DNA of 48,327 bases from M3007 sp046316495 (GCA_046316495.1 JBKDAM010000131.1:1-48327), one strand, 5' to 3'; shown: positions 25,540 to 34,230, numbered from the stretch's first letter. The notes: generated by a model not told the origin, from the letters alone. Made by a program: numbers and translations.

Positions 25540-25803
25540 TTATTCAGATTGAAGTGGCACCAATTCCGCTGCGGAACCTGTACCCACAACAAATACAGCT
25601 GCGATACACAAAAGGATCAGCGCACCTGCAAGTACCCAGGTTGCTTTTTCAACCACGTCTGTAGACCGGGCAGCGCCGAACAATTGTTGAGCCTGTCCGC
25701 CCAAGGTAGGATCCACACCGCCTCCTTTTGGATTTTGAATGAGTATCACTAACATCAGGAGCAAGCTGACAATTGTAATCAAAATGGAGAGTAAAGATAG
25801 CAT
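25540..25803 (-). CDS. secG: Preprotein translocase subunit SecG
   Basis: A small (87 aa) inner-membrane protein with two helices (about 3-22 and 52-74), separated by the family loop ILIQNPKGGGVDPTLGGQAQQLFGAARSTDVVEKATW. SecG supports SecYEG-dependent export. It follows a TPR-like gene by 11 bases on the same strand, an arrangement I recall from many Bacteroidota, and is ended by a strong terminator. Confidence 0.94.
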   Translation of the reverse strand: MLSLLSILITIVSLLLMLVILIQNPKGGGVDPTLGGQAQQLFGAARSTDVVEKATWVLAGALILLCIAAVFVVGTGSAAELVPLQSE

Positions 25804-25814
25804 TATTGAACAGT

Positions 25815-26492
25815 TTATTTTTGTAGTTCTTGAATAGCGGCGGCAAATATCGCACTTTTTTCGGGATTTGCAAGTATTAATCTCTCATACATTGCAATTG
25901 CCTTTTCTTTATGTCCTTGTCGAGCCAAAACCCGAGCCAGGGTTTCGGAGGCAACCTGTTCATTTTCCTTAACGCTTTTGGAAACGAGGTTTTGAACCGG
26001 ATCAGGTGATTCCTTTACTTTGGAGGGGGGTGGGGGAAGTGGGGGGACCTTGAATTGGGATACCCAGGTTCGGAATGCGGTGTTTTCATCTACCGGAAAA
26101 TCTCCAGAATTAGAGTTGGAGTAGGGTAGAGGGGCCTCAATTGACAGGCCTTCCTCCGTGGATTTCTCTACCGCGGATATTTTTTCAAGGTCTTTTTTAA
26201 TAGTATGCAAAGGCTTAAGTTCTAAAACCTCCTCTTGGGAAGGAAGCTTCTGTTTAAGCGCTTGCGGGTTCATCCAGTGGTATAAAAACGACCGGTCGGG
26301 ACTGGCTGCCGAGGCGGCCGTTAACAATTTATCGGTGTCGGGATGCTGAATTTGCTTTGCTTTCTGCAGCAACAAGTATTTTAAGTGTACAGCGAATGGA
26401 TACGCTAATGCAAGCGTTTTGAGTTCCTCGTAAGAGATAGAATCCAGGGTTTCTGGATGCTGTACTAATTTCAACAATCGCTCAGGCGTCAT
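25815..26492 (-). CDS. TPR-like protein encoded upstream of secG
   Basis: A 225-residue soluble protein with no signal. Residues 1-85 are helical. The middle (about 85-170) is Glu/Ser/Pro-rich and probably disordered, with a PPLPPPP stretch. The C-terminus has a TPR-like helix pair, VASETLARVLARQGHKEKAIAMYERLILANPEKSAIFAAAIQ (about 183-222). The ATG at 26492 lies 9 bases after a near-consensus -7 element (CACATTTG); the longer frame to 26534 runs into that element. Conservation of this gene beside secG suggests a link to export or envelope biology, but no function is known. Confidence 0.65.
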   Translation of the reverse strand: MTPERLLKLVQHPETLDSISYEELKTLALAYPFAVHLKYLLLQKAKQIQHPDTDKLLTAASAASPDRSFLYHWMNPQALKQKLPSQEEVLELKPLHTIKKDLEKISAVEKSTEEGLSIEAPLPYSNSNSGDFPVDENTAFRTWVSQFKVPPLPPPPSKVKESPDPVQNLVSKSVKENEQVASETLARVLARQGHKEKAIAMYERLILANPEKSAIFAAAIQELQK

Positions 26493-26602
26493 AATTTGCC
26501 GCAAATGTGGTACATTTTTAGAAATTTTCATCATTTTTGAGGAAATTAATATGTTTTCGACTAAAAATGCGATTTTTGCAGCTTCAAACGAAAATCACGG
26601 AT

Positions 26603-27634
26603 ATGTCGGATCAGTTCGAAAAAGTACAATTATTGATTAAAGAAGTGGAGGCTGCCCAGCCAGAAACAGTAGATGCATTGGAGTCATTTCGCATTCAATA
26701 CCTCGGAAGTAAAGGGTTAGTGAAATCGGCAATGGAGGGTATGCGGGTGATACCTGTCGAACAAAAAAAAGAATTTGGTCAATTGGTAAACCAGCTTAAG
26801 CAGGTCGCTGAAGATAAATACACGCAATTAAAGGAACGTTTTGAAGCGGAGAAGGAAGCAGCTTCCGTAGGTGCTATGGATCTTAGTAGACCCGCAGAAT
26901 CACTTCCTTTGGGTGCTCGTCATCCGGTCAGTATAACCCTGAACCGCATAATTCGTATTTTCGAGAAATTAGGTTTCGTGGTGGCTGATGGTCCAGAGGT
27001 GGAACATGATTGGTACAACTTTACCGCCATGAATACCCCGGAAGATCACCCTGCTCGGGATATGCAAGACACCTTTTATATTCTGGATGCGCCTGGTATG
27101 TTGCTTCGCACGCATACCAGCAACGTACAAGCACGGGTCATGACCAGCCGCAAACCACCCATTCGAATCATTGCGCCAGGGAGGGTTTTTCGAAATGAGA
27201 CCATTTCAGCGCGTTCCCATGCCCAGTTCCATCAGATAGAGGGCCTTTACATTGACGAAGGGGTTTCGTTTGCAGATATGCGGCAGGCCATGTACTATTT
27301 CGCGCAGGAGATGTTTGGTAAAACGGAGATTCGATTGCGTCCTTCTTTCTTTCCTTTTACGGAGCCAAGTGCTGAAATGGATGTTTGGTTGGGTACGGAG
27401 ACCGAGGAAGCTCGTCGCTTGACCAAAGGTACCGGTTGGTTAGAAATCCTAGGTTGTGGGATGGTAGATCCACAGGTACTAGAAAATTGTGGAATTGATA
27501 GCACACGCTATTCTGGATATGCCTTTGGAATGGGTATCGAGCGACAAGCCTTGCGATTGTTTAATATTCCTGACATTCGAATGTTGTTTGAAAACGATGT
27601 TCGTTTTCTATCGCAGTTTGCAGCAGTACAATAA
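26603..27634 (+). CDS. pheS: Phenylalanyl-tRNA synthetase alpha subunit
   Basis: PheS forms the class II catalytic core of the alpha2-beta2 enzyme that charges tRNA-Phe. The N-terminal coiled-coil (about 5-85) precedes LPLGARHPVSITLNRI, motif 2 (HTSNVQARVM, GRVFRNETISARSHAQFHQIEGL) and motif 3 (GYAFGMGIERQALRLFNIPDIR). The ATG at 26603 gives 343 residues, the usual length; the frame extends 22 codons upstream, overlapping the divergent gene's promoter region. pheT is not adjacent. A bidirectional terminator follows immediately. Confidence 0.96.
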   Translation: MSDQFEKVQLLIKEVEAAQPETVDALESFRIQYLGSKGLVKSAMEGMRVIPVEQKKEFGQLVNQLKQVAEDKYTQLKERFEAEKEAASVGAMDLSRPAESLPLGARHPVSITLNRIIRIFEKLGFVVADGPEVEHDWYNFTAMNTPEDHPARDMQDTFYILDAPGMLLRTHTSNVQARVMTSRKPPIRIIAPGRVFRNETISARSHAQFHQIEGLYIDEGVSFADMRQAMYYFAQEMFGKTEIRLRPSFFPFTEPSAEMDVWLGTETEEARRLTKGTGWLEILGCGMVDPQVLENCGIDSTRYSGYAFGMGIERQALRLFNIPDIRMLFENDVRFLSQFAAVQ

Positions 27635-27667
27635 AAAAAAGCAGGGCATCGCGCCCTGCTTTTTTTC
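27633..27667. terminator. Bidirectional intrinsic terminator shared by pheS and the rlmK-like gene
   Basis: An 8-base stem (AGCAGGGC at 27640-27647 with GCCCTGCT at 27653-27660) is flanked by an A-run on the left (27633-27640) and a T-run on the right (27660-27666), so it can act in both directions. The A-run starts within the pheS stop codon and the T-run touches the stop codon of the opposite gene. Confidence 0.9.
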
Positions 27668-28611
27668 TAGGTATTAAAAAGGAAACAGTGGTGAATTTTT
27701 TTATCCCGAAAATCATTTGGGATGGTTTGGCCACTGATGTTTTTTAGTTTAAAGGAGGAGAAGGCCTCCGTTTCCAACTTGAATTTTCGCAAATTCGTGG
27801 AGAAAAAAAGCGTTCCACCCGGGTTGAGTCGCTTAAGTGTGGAATGTACCAGCCATACATGGTCTCGCTGGATATCCAGTGTTCCCTTCATCCGCTTACT
27901 GTTGGAGAAGGTAGGTGGGTCCAGAACGATTAGATCCCAACGTTGTGACACGGGTTGGTTGAGCCAATCCAATACATCTGTTTGAAGGTAGCGATGCTGT
28001 TTTCCCTGGAATCCATTTAATTCCATATTTTTTTTTGCCCATTGTATGTAGGTATTGGACAAGTCAAGGGTATCTGTTTGCTCGGCTCCTCCAGCCGCTG
28101 CATAAACGGTAAACGAGCCGGTGTAGGCAAACAAGTTCAGCATTGATTTTCCTTCAGCGAGTGAGCGGACCATTTGCCGGGTATTTCGATGATCGAGGAA
28201 AAGCCCGGTATCGAGGTAGTCGGCTGGATTGATCAGGAATTTTAGACCATTTTCTGAAACAACTTTTTCTAAGCCTTTCCGATCAAATTTTTCGTACTGC
28301 TGTTCGCCCGACTGGCGTTGTCTGACTTTAAGGTAAATATCGGGTAGGGATATTTGGAAGACCTCTACCAATACTTGGAGGCATTCGGAGAGCCAGGCGC
28401 TGTGTTCAGCTGGGCTCATCGAATGCTGTTTGGTGTATTCTGCTACGTGCAGGATGTTTTCATATACATCAATGGCGAAGGGGAACTCCGGCATATCATC
28501 ATCATATACCCGAAAGCAGGTTATACCTTGTTTGCGGGCCCATTTGCTGGTGTGTTTGTACACTTTTTCCAGCCTATTTTTGAAGGAGAGAAATTTATCC
28601 GGGTTGTTCAT
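27667..28611 (-). CDS. RlmK-like class I rRNA methyltransferase (stand-alone)
   Basis: A 314-residue SAM-dependent methyltransferase resembling the C-terminal (RlmK) half of E. coli RlmKL, which makes m7G2069 in 23S rRNA. The N-terminus FKNRLEKVYKHTSKWARKQG followed by CFRVYDDDMPEFPFAIDVY is the RlmK-type opening. Motif I is MLNLFAYTGSFTVYAAAGGA and motif IV is LDPPTFSNSKRM. The THUMP-containing RlmL half is absent. The ATG at 28611 overlaps the rsmD end by 17 bases; the frame extends 16 codons further into rsmD. The exact target base is inferred from homology only. Confidence 0.82.
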   Translation of the reverse strand: MNNPDKFLSFKNRLEKVYKHTSKWARKQGITCFRVYDDDMPEFPFAIDVYENILHVAEYTKQHSMSPAEHSAWLSECLQVLVEVFQISLPDIYLKVRQRQSGEQQYEKFDRKGLEKVVSENGLKFLINPADYLDTGLFLDHRNTRQMVRSLAEGKSMLNLFAYTGSFTVYAAAGGAEQTDTLDLSNTYIQWAKKNMELNGFQGKQHRYLQTDVLDWLNQPVSQRWDLIVLDPPTFSNSKRMKGTLDIQRDHVWLVHSTLKRLNPGGTLFFSTNLRKFKLETEAFSSFKLKNISGQTIPNDFRDKKIHHCFLFNT

Positions 28612-29152
28612 CTGGGTGTTGAAAAAAGCTGAAAATGGTTTGTCCATATTTGCGGACATCTACCAGCCTTGGGTCCTCCAAGAATTCATGGTGAGGATTG
28701 TGCTCCATCACAAAAATACCACCTGGTCTGAGCAAGTTTTTTTCAAAAATCAGGGCTGGGATGGTATCAATAGTTGGTAGGCCATAGGGCGGGCCTGCGA
28801 AAATGTAATCATATTGTTCACGAGCGCCTTCAATAAATTTGAAAACGTCCATTTGAAGTATTTTTAAATTGGACTCAATGCCTAATTCTTTGGAGGTTTT
28901 GCGGACGAATTGAACGCATCCGGGAAATTTATCGACATAGGTTACATCGGTGCATCCTCTAGAGATAAATTCGTAACTGTGATTACCGGTACCCCCAAAC
29001 AAGTCAAGGAAACGAACAGACTCAAAGTCAAGTAGATTATTCAAAATATTGAACAAGGCTTCCTTTGAAAAGTCGGTGGTTGGTCTGGTGGGCCAATTAT
29101 CTGCTGGTGGATTAAATCTTCTTCCTTTGAATTTTCCTCCAATTATGCGCAT
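28595..29152 (-). CDS. rsmD: 16S rRNA (guanine966-N2)-methyltransferase RsmD, with GPPY in place of DPPY
   Basis: RsmD methylates G966 of 16S rRNA. The 185-residue protein starts at MRIIGGKFKGRRF, the family N-terminus, and has motif I LDLFGGTGNHSYEFISRG, the Bacteroidota variant. Motif IV reads FAGPPYGL (Gly120), where the family nearly always has DPPY/DPPF; the codon is GGC at 28793-28795, one base from GAC. It is sandwiched between DUF3822 (1-base gap) and the rlmK-like gene (17-base overlap), so the three form one operon. Confidence 0.92.
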   Translation of the reverse strand: MRIIGGKFKGRRFNPPADNWPTRPTTDFSKEALFNILNNLLDFESVRFLDLFGGTGNHSYEFISRGCTDVTYVDKFPGCVQFVRKTSKELGIESNLKILQMDVFKFIEGAREQYDYIFAGPPYGLPTIDTIPALIFEKNLLRPGGIFVMEHNPHHEFLEDPRLVDVRKYGQTIFSFFQHPDEQPG

Positions 29153-29153
29153 A

Positions 29154-29966
29154 TTAGTTAATTGTTTGGCAGATATAGGTATGAGAGGGGATATTATTGG
29201 GTAGTCCGAACAGGGTAGGGGTGCTCGTAAAACGGATTGAGCCAATATATTTTTGTAATTGCTTATAAATTTCTGAGTTTTGGACTATTTCCCCTGAAAT
29301 AGAAAGCGGAATAATGGTGGGTTCCCACTGAAGTTGCTGATAGATCAGCAGGGAAAAATAAAGGACGTCAGCAGGAGTTTCGTAGGGAAAACTATTGATA
29401 AACAATAAGTTAGTAGATTCAAACGCGGCAATTTGCAGTTGCTTAGGGTGTAAGTGGAGGTAAATTCTTGACTTGTGTTGTAGTTCGGTTCTCCAGTGCC
29501 TCAACAATTGTGCGGTTTGTAGTTGGTGTTTTGCCTGAGGGAATTGTTTTTTGAGGAGTGTGAAAAGTGATTTTTGGACGGCGCTTAGGCAGATAAGCTG
29601 GGAAGGAGCTACTTCTTCCATACAAATTTCCCCAAGCGGTTGATCTGTAAGGGTCCTAAGGTACTGTTCCGCCATTTCTTCCAAAAACATACGTCTTGGT
29701 ATGTATGTTTCGATCGGGCTAAACCAGCTAATCTCTACAGCCTGGTAGATTTGATTTAGGATTGGGTTTTCTTGTAAGGTTGATTGGATGTATGGAATGG
29801 GATTTTCCTGGAGGAAGCTCTTTGATTGGAGCGCGTAACAGGAATTAGAGAGGTCACGAACGGAATAGACAAGGTTCTCCGGGCCGATGCAAATTCGGAG
29901 GGTGCAAAGATCCGAGGGAGCTTGATCGGATTGCAAGCTTGTGAATTGGATAGTGAGTTGTTCCAT
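29154..29966 (-). CDS. DUF3822 family protein
   Basis: A 270-residue protein recognisable as DUF3822 from its position directly upstream of rsmD and from segments such as LRICIGPENLVYSVRD, IYLHLHPKQLQIAAFESTNLLFINSFPYETPADVLYFSLL and PLSISGEI. The fold appears to be actin/ATPase-like (two related halves); the catalytic residues are not evident to me. The function is unknown, and its co-occurrence with rsmD hints at ribosome- or DNA-related work. Its promoter element ends only 7 bases before the ATG. Confidence 0.75.
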   Translation of the reverse strand: MEQLTIQFTSLQSDQAPSDLCTLRICIGPENLVYSVRDLSNSCYALQSKSFLQENPIPYIQSTLQENPILNQIYQAVEISWFSPIETYIPRRMFLEEMAEQYLRTLTDQPLGEICMEEVAPSQLICLSAVQKSLFTLLKKQFPQAKHQLQTAQLLRHWRTELQHKSRIYLHLHPKQLQIAAFESTNLLFINSFPYETPADVLYFSLLIYQQLQWEPTIIPLSISGEIVQNSEIYKQLQKYIGSIRFTSTPTLFGLPNNIPSHTYICQTIN

Positions 29967-29973
29967 GGAAGCA

Positions 29974-29981
29974 CAAAGGTA
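29974..29981 (-). promoter_or_regulatory. TAnnTTTG promoter element abutting DUF3822-rsmD-rlmK operon
   Basis: Read on the minus strand it is TACCTTTG, a perfect consensus, 7 bases before the ATG at 29966. The operon mRNA should be leaderless or nearly so. Confidence 0.6.
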
Positions 29982-30143
29982 CGACGTTGCGGGTTCATGG
30001 AGGTGAAAAGGCGGAATCTAAATTCGAGATTGAGCTTCTTCTTTTTTTCTATAATTTATATTATGTTAAATAGAATGCTACGAATTAAATTAATGCTTGT
30101 CTACCGTCCTACTTTTTTATATTCGCACCAAAAATAAACACAA

Positions 30144-32540
30144 ATGCGTCAAGCGATCCTTTGGCTATTCATACTATCTTGCTCCACAACCTTGTTGGCC
30201 CAGCTAGATTCTGTTCATTACTTGCCTCCTATGCACGCCCGTACCGAATGGGGACCGCAGTTTGTGTACCTCTCTACCCCTGAGGAATCCACCTTTCCGG
30301 TACAAATAAAAGATGGCTCTGGGCAATTACTCTCCACCGTTTTCCTTTCGAATTCCCAACCTGCCAGATTTGATCTTGGCGCAAGCAACAGTAACCAGAT
30401 ACTGGTAACTGAACAGGAATTGCATCAACCGCTCACTGGTCGAGGACTTCAGTTTATCGGTGAAAAGCGGTTTTATGTCGCGTTTCGAACCATTAGTAAC
30501 TCGCAGTTCCAAGCCGGTGACCTCACCTGTAAAGGAAGTGCGGCGCTTGGAACTACCTTTCGAATTGGTCATGTGATTCAAGGTTCGAATACGAGTGATA
30601 CGCGCTCCAATTTTATCGGTGTTTTGGCAACGGAAGATAGTACGGTGGTACAACTAACTGGTTTTGATCCGGCTGTAAAATTTCGGGTTAACTACCAGGA
30701 TCAGACTGTGTCTGCGCCGCTCAGTTTTTCACTCCAGGCGGGTGAGTCGTTGGTTATTTCGCAATACATAAATTCCAATCCGTATGCACAACCTCCAAAT
30801 GGATTAATGGGTAGTTTAGTACAATCCAACCATCCGGTTGCGGTGAATGTTGGATCATGGACCGGTGCCCCTGTGACCACTGGTGCGAATGACATTGGAA
30901 TCGATCAGATTGCTCCCTTTGAGTTGATGGGAAAAGAATACATCCTTTGTAAAGGAAATGGCTCCTCCCAATTAGAAACCCCCATATTAGTGGCGCACCT
31001 CGACAATACCCGAATCTACTTAAATGGAAATGGGAATCCAGTGGTTACTCTGTCCGCAGGTCAATATTATGTGGTACCCACTTCTCAGTATTCCGCCTTT
31101 GGTAATTTACATGTGGAGAGTTCAGAGCCCATTTTTGTTTATCAAATGATTGGAGGAGTTAGCTCGGGAAATGACGCAGTTCGAACCGCCGGCTTGATTT
31201 TTGTTCCACCCATTTCCTGCTCTATACCGAATGCGGTAGACAATATTTACCAACCAAGTCGAATTGGTGGGTATGCCTTTGATGGTGGTGTGATGATTGT
31301 GGCGATGAAGGATTCGCTGGTTCAAGTTCAGTTAGACGGCGTGAACTATCCATTGGGTGCGCCGGATCCAGTGCCGGGTGCTCCTGATTTTGTGAGTTAT
31401 AGGCGGCTGAATATGTTCTCAACCAACAATCCCCCGGAATCCCTTCGAGTGGTAGCGGAGGGGGCCGTACAAGTAGCCTTGTTCGGTAGAAATGGAGCTG
31501 CAGGCTATGGAGCGTTTTTTAGTGGGTTTAGCAAAGAAGTTGGCCCCGAGATTCAGCTTTCAATGGTGGGTGATGGCGTTTGTCCGGATACCTTACTTGC
31601 TACTGGCAGAATGGATGGCGTACAATGGTACTATGCGGATTCTTTGATATCCTTTGGTCCTGATACCTTTTTGACCGTTTATGGACCCGGGAAATACACG
31701 GCACGAGGTTATTTAGGAGTCTGTCGGAAGACGGACTTTGCTGAGGACACTTTGACAATCGGCTTTGTTTCTCCTGCGTTTCCGTTTGAAACAGCAAACC
31801 CAAGTTGTTACGGATATCAAAATGGCGTTATTTCGATCGGTCAACCGTACGGTGGCATTGCTCCCTACCAGTATTCCATCGATAAAGGGGGTAATTTTAG
31901 CTCTGATCCACAATTCACCGGACTTGGAAGCGGAGATTATTCAGTGGTGGTTCGTGACTCAACTGGGTGCTATAACTATCCATTATCTGTTGAGCTGCGT
32001 TCACCGGATAGTTTTGGGTTGTATCTAGTGATTGCCTCTATTCAAGATCCCCCGCTTTCGGGGGAGCCGGTTATTTTGCACTCCTCCCCTACCCGCTCTG
32101 TTCAGTCCTTTTATTGGTTGCCCGTAGATACCTTATTGTGTGGAACTTGTGACTTAATCACGGTTTATCCTACAGAAACGACCGTTTATGAGGCCACCGC
32201 TATTGATTCCATGGGTTGTACGGTAACTGAGCGGATTCAGGTTCCAGTCCAGCCCCCGGTGTATGCGCCCAACGTTTTTGCTCCAGGAATACCGGGTAAC
32301 GACGTATTTACCTTATTTGCCGCGGAATCCCTGTTAGTGGAGGAGTTGTTAATTTACGACCGTTGGGGCGGCTTGGTTTTTGAGGGAAGAAACCTCCTTA
32401 CAAACGTTTCGGAACAGGGTTGGAACGGGATGATAAACGGGCGTCCGGGTGCCCCAGGTGTTTATTTTTTTCAAGCTGTGGTGCAATACTTACCTGGGAA
32501 AACGATCCAATTAACGGGTGACGTGACTTTATTGCGCTAA
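30144..32540 (+). CDS. Secreted IgGFc-binding-type protein with SprB repeat and T9SS type B sorting domain
   Basis: A 798-residue surface or secreted protein. After the signal peptide (1-19) the first ~400 residues look like the IgGFc-binding N-terminal domain (motifs RFYVAFRT, LVISQYINSNP, HPVAVNVGSWTGAP, EPIFVYQMIGG). Residues ~545-625 resemble a SprB repeat (CYGYQNGVISIGQPYGGIAPYQYSID, VVVRDSTGCYNY). The C-terminal ~90 residues are a CHU_C/type B gliding-associated sorting domain (APNVFAPGIPGNDVFTLF, LLIYDRWGGLVFEG, GWNGMINGRPGAPGVYFFQ), which directs export by the type IX system. It is probably an adhesin. The ligand is unknown; antibody binding should not be inferred from the domain name. 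Confidence 0.88.
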   Translation: MRQAILWLFILSCSTTLLAQLDSVHYLPPMHARTEWGPQFVYLSTPEESTFPVQIKDGSGQLLSTVFLSNSQPARFDLGASNSNQILVTEQELHQPLTGRGLQFIGEKRFYVAFRTISNSQFQAGDLTCKGSAALGTTFRIGHVIQGSNTSDTRSNFIGVLATEDSTVVQLTGFDPAVKFRVNYQDQTVSAPLSFSLQAGESLVISQYINSNPYAQPPNGLMGSLVQSNHPVAVNVGSWTGAPVTTGANDIGIDQIAPFELMGKEYILCKGNGSSQLETPILVAHLDNTRIYLNGNGNPVVTLSAGQYYVVPTSQYSAFGNLHVESSEPIFVYQMIGGVSSGNDAVRTAGLIFVPPISCSIPNAVDNIYQPSRIGGYAFDGGVMIVAMKDSLVQVQLDGVNYPLGAPDPVPGAPDFVSYRRLNMFSTNNPPESLRVVAEGAVQVALFGRNGAAGYGAFFSGFSKEVGPEIQLSMVGDGVCPDTLLATGRMDGVQWYYADSLISFGPDTFLTVYGPGKYTARGYLGVCRKTDFAEDTLTIGFVSPAFPFETANPSCYGYQNGVISIGQPYGGIAPYQYSIDKGGNFSSDPQFTGLGSGDYSVVVRDSTGCYNYPLSVELRSPDSFGLYLVIASIQDPPLSGEPVILHSSPTRSVQSFYWLPVDTLLCGTCDLITVYPTETTVYEATAIDSMGCTVTERIQVPVQPPVYAPNVFAPGIPGNDVFTLFAAESLLVEELLIYDRWGGLVFEGRNLLTNVSEQGWNGMINGRPGAPGVYFFQAVVQYLPGKTIQLTGDVTLLR

Positions 32541-32541
32541 T

Positions 32542-34146
32542 CTAGTGTGCCTGAGCATCTTCCAGCACAATAAAGCCATGCTCCAACGGAAGTAGACGAT
32601 CTTTTAGCATGCCGAAAAAACGATCGCTGTACCGTAAGTAAGACGGAATAAAGCAATCATGACGTTCCTGCAATCCATTGGATGGAAACAGTTTTTCTTT
32701 TAAAGTTCGGATTTGGTTGAGGCTAATTTCGTGTTTCTGTTTTTCTGCACGCAGGAGTTTGGACTGCCAATGTGCAACCATATCTTTCATTTTAACGCCA
32801 TCTGCCAGGGCTGCTTTTTCCAATGTAGGATCAATGGCCGCAGCTTTCTCTGCTAATTTGGTGACCAATCGTTCTACTTGCCGCACTTCAGGACCCAAAT
32901 CTACGTCAGCAGAGGCATTTTCCTCTACGTATAGTTTGAGCAAACTCTCTGTGTCCGTAAAAAATTGTTCGACGGTAAATCCGAATCGTTCCAGTTTTTT
33001 GGACGCGTCCCGGTCAATCCAAAGCACGGAGTTCCTACGGACAAGTAATGGATAATTAAGTCCATAATGTTCAAAAAGGGATTTGCGCTCTAACCAGTAA
33101 GCCAGCTCTCCTCCCCCTCCAACATAGGCTAGATTTGGCAGAATTGTTTCTTGGTAAAGAGGACGTAATACCACATTTGGACTAAAACGTTCTGGATACT
33201 GGTGTAGATGGGCAATGATTTCAGATTCAGAAAACACAAGATCCGTGTGGAGGACCTTGAAAAGGGAGCCTTCTTTAACGATCCGTTCTCTGCCTTCTCC
33301 AGTAAAGTAAAACAGGTTGATTTCTCTTGGGGCTGCTTGTACTTTGTAGCCCAGGTCTTGAAGTTGTCCGGCTGTATTGGACACCAGCTCGAACGCTTTT
33401 TGTTCCTTTAGTTCCTGTTCCATAATTGGCAGGAAACATCGCTTGAGCTCCGGCTGGTCCATGTCAATGACCAGTAAACCGAGCGATCCAAACAGCTCGT
33501 GTAGTAGCGCCTGAGTAGCGGAGGCGAAGGTTGGGTATTCTGTATAAACCTTGGTAAAGAGCGCAGAAAGTTGACGTGCATACTCCGTAGGGCCGAGGAT
33601 GCTATCCATTTCTTTCAAGACATCTTTCATGGTTTCGGTAGAGATTCGACCGACTGGCCCCTTGATTCCTGGGTTCCATGTTACTGTTTTTCCAAAAAGA
33701 TGCACATGATTGACCTCTTCAATATCATGGTCTTCACTTCCTAGAACAAAAATTGGAATAATTTTCTTGTGCGGACCTAAAATTCCTTGAGCTGCTTCTG
33801 CCAGGTTGATGGTGGTGATTGCTTTGTAAACGACGTACAGCGGGCCTAGAAACAAGCAGGGTTGGTGGGCGGTACAAACAGTATAGGTGGAGGAATTGCG
33901 AAGCAATTCTATAGATTCGAGTGCGAGTTCTTTATTGGGAAAATTTCGATATTGTTGTTGCAGTACATCGGCCAAAGTAGATCTTGGGATGTTGTTTTGG
34001 GCTTTATCCTGAATGATGTCATGAAAAACATCCTGTTTCAAATCGTATTTATAAAAAGGGGTTAGCTGATCGTCGCCGGTGGCATAAGCTAAGTCTGTTT
34101 TGGCCAGCTGAGGGACTTTTGAAAACGGAACTAATTTTTTGAGCAT
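32542..34146 (-). CDS. bshC: Bacillithiol biosynthesis cysteine-adding enzyme BshC
   Basis: BshC adds cysteine to glucosaminyl-malate in the last step of bacillithiol synthesis, the low-molecular-weight thiol of Firmicutes and many Bacteroidota. Family motifs are TVCTAHQPCLFLGPLYVVYKAI, FVLGSEDHDIEEVNH, and YVGGGGELAYWLERKSLFEHY in the Rossmann-like core; a long coiled coil occupies about residues 400-500. The ATG at 34146 gives 534 residues, matching the family; the frame extends 22 codons further without similarity. The gene stops 1 base from the convergent T9SS protein gene. bshA and bshB are elsewhere. Confidence 0.94.
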   Translation of the reverse strand: MLKKLVPFSKVPQLAKTDLAYATGDDQLTPFYKYDLKQDVFHDIIQDKAQNNIPRSTLADVLQQQYRNFPNKELALESIELLRNSSTYTVCTAHQPCLFLGPLYVVYKAITTINLAEAAQGILGPHKKIIPIFVLGSEDHDIEEVNHVHLFGKTVTWNPGIKGPVGRISTETMKDVLKEMDSILGPTEYARQLSALFTKVYTEYPTFASATQALLHELFGSLGLLVIDMDQPELKRCFLPIMEQELKEQKAFELVSNTAGQLQDLGYKVQAAPREINLFYFTGEGRERIVKEGSLFKVLHTDLVFSESEIIAHLHQYPERFSPNVVLRPLYQETILPNLAYVGGGGELAYWLERKSLFEHYGLNYPLLVRRNSVLWIDRDASKKLERFGFTVEQFFTDTESLLKLYVEENASADVDLGPEVRQVERLVTKLAEKAAAIDPTLEKAALADGVKMKDMVAHWQSKLLRAEKQKHEISLNQIRTLKEKLFPSNGLQERHDCFIPSYLRYSDRFFGMLKDRLLPLEHGFIVLEDAQAH

Positions 34147-34230
34147 AGTAAAAGGTATCGAAGGCGAGTTTGCATAACAAACATAGGATGCTTTAGTTGC
34201 AGCCGACCACAAAGATCGTGTTTAATTAAC

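Noticed and set aside
29974..30143. Possible small gene between DUF3822 and the T9SS protein
   Set aside because: A 103-residue plus-strand frame covers 29826-30137, but most of it is antisense to DUF3822 and it shows no protein-like features.
32047..32062. Strong hairpin CCCCCGCTTTCGGGGG
   Set aside because: It lies inside the coding sequence of the T9SS protein and has no T-run, so it is not a terminator.
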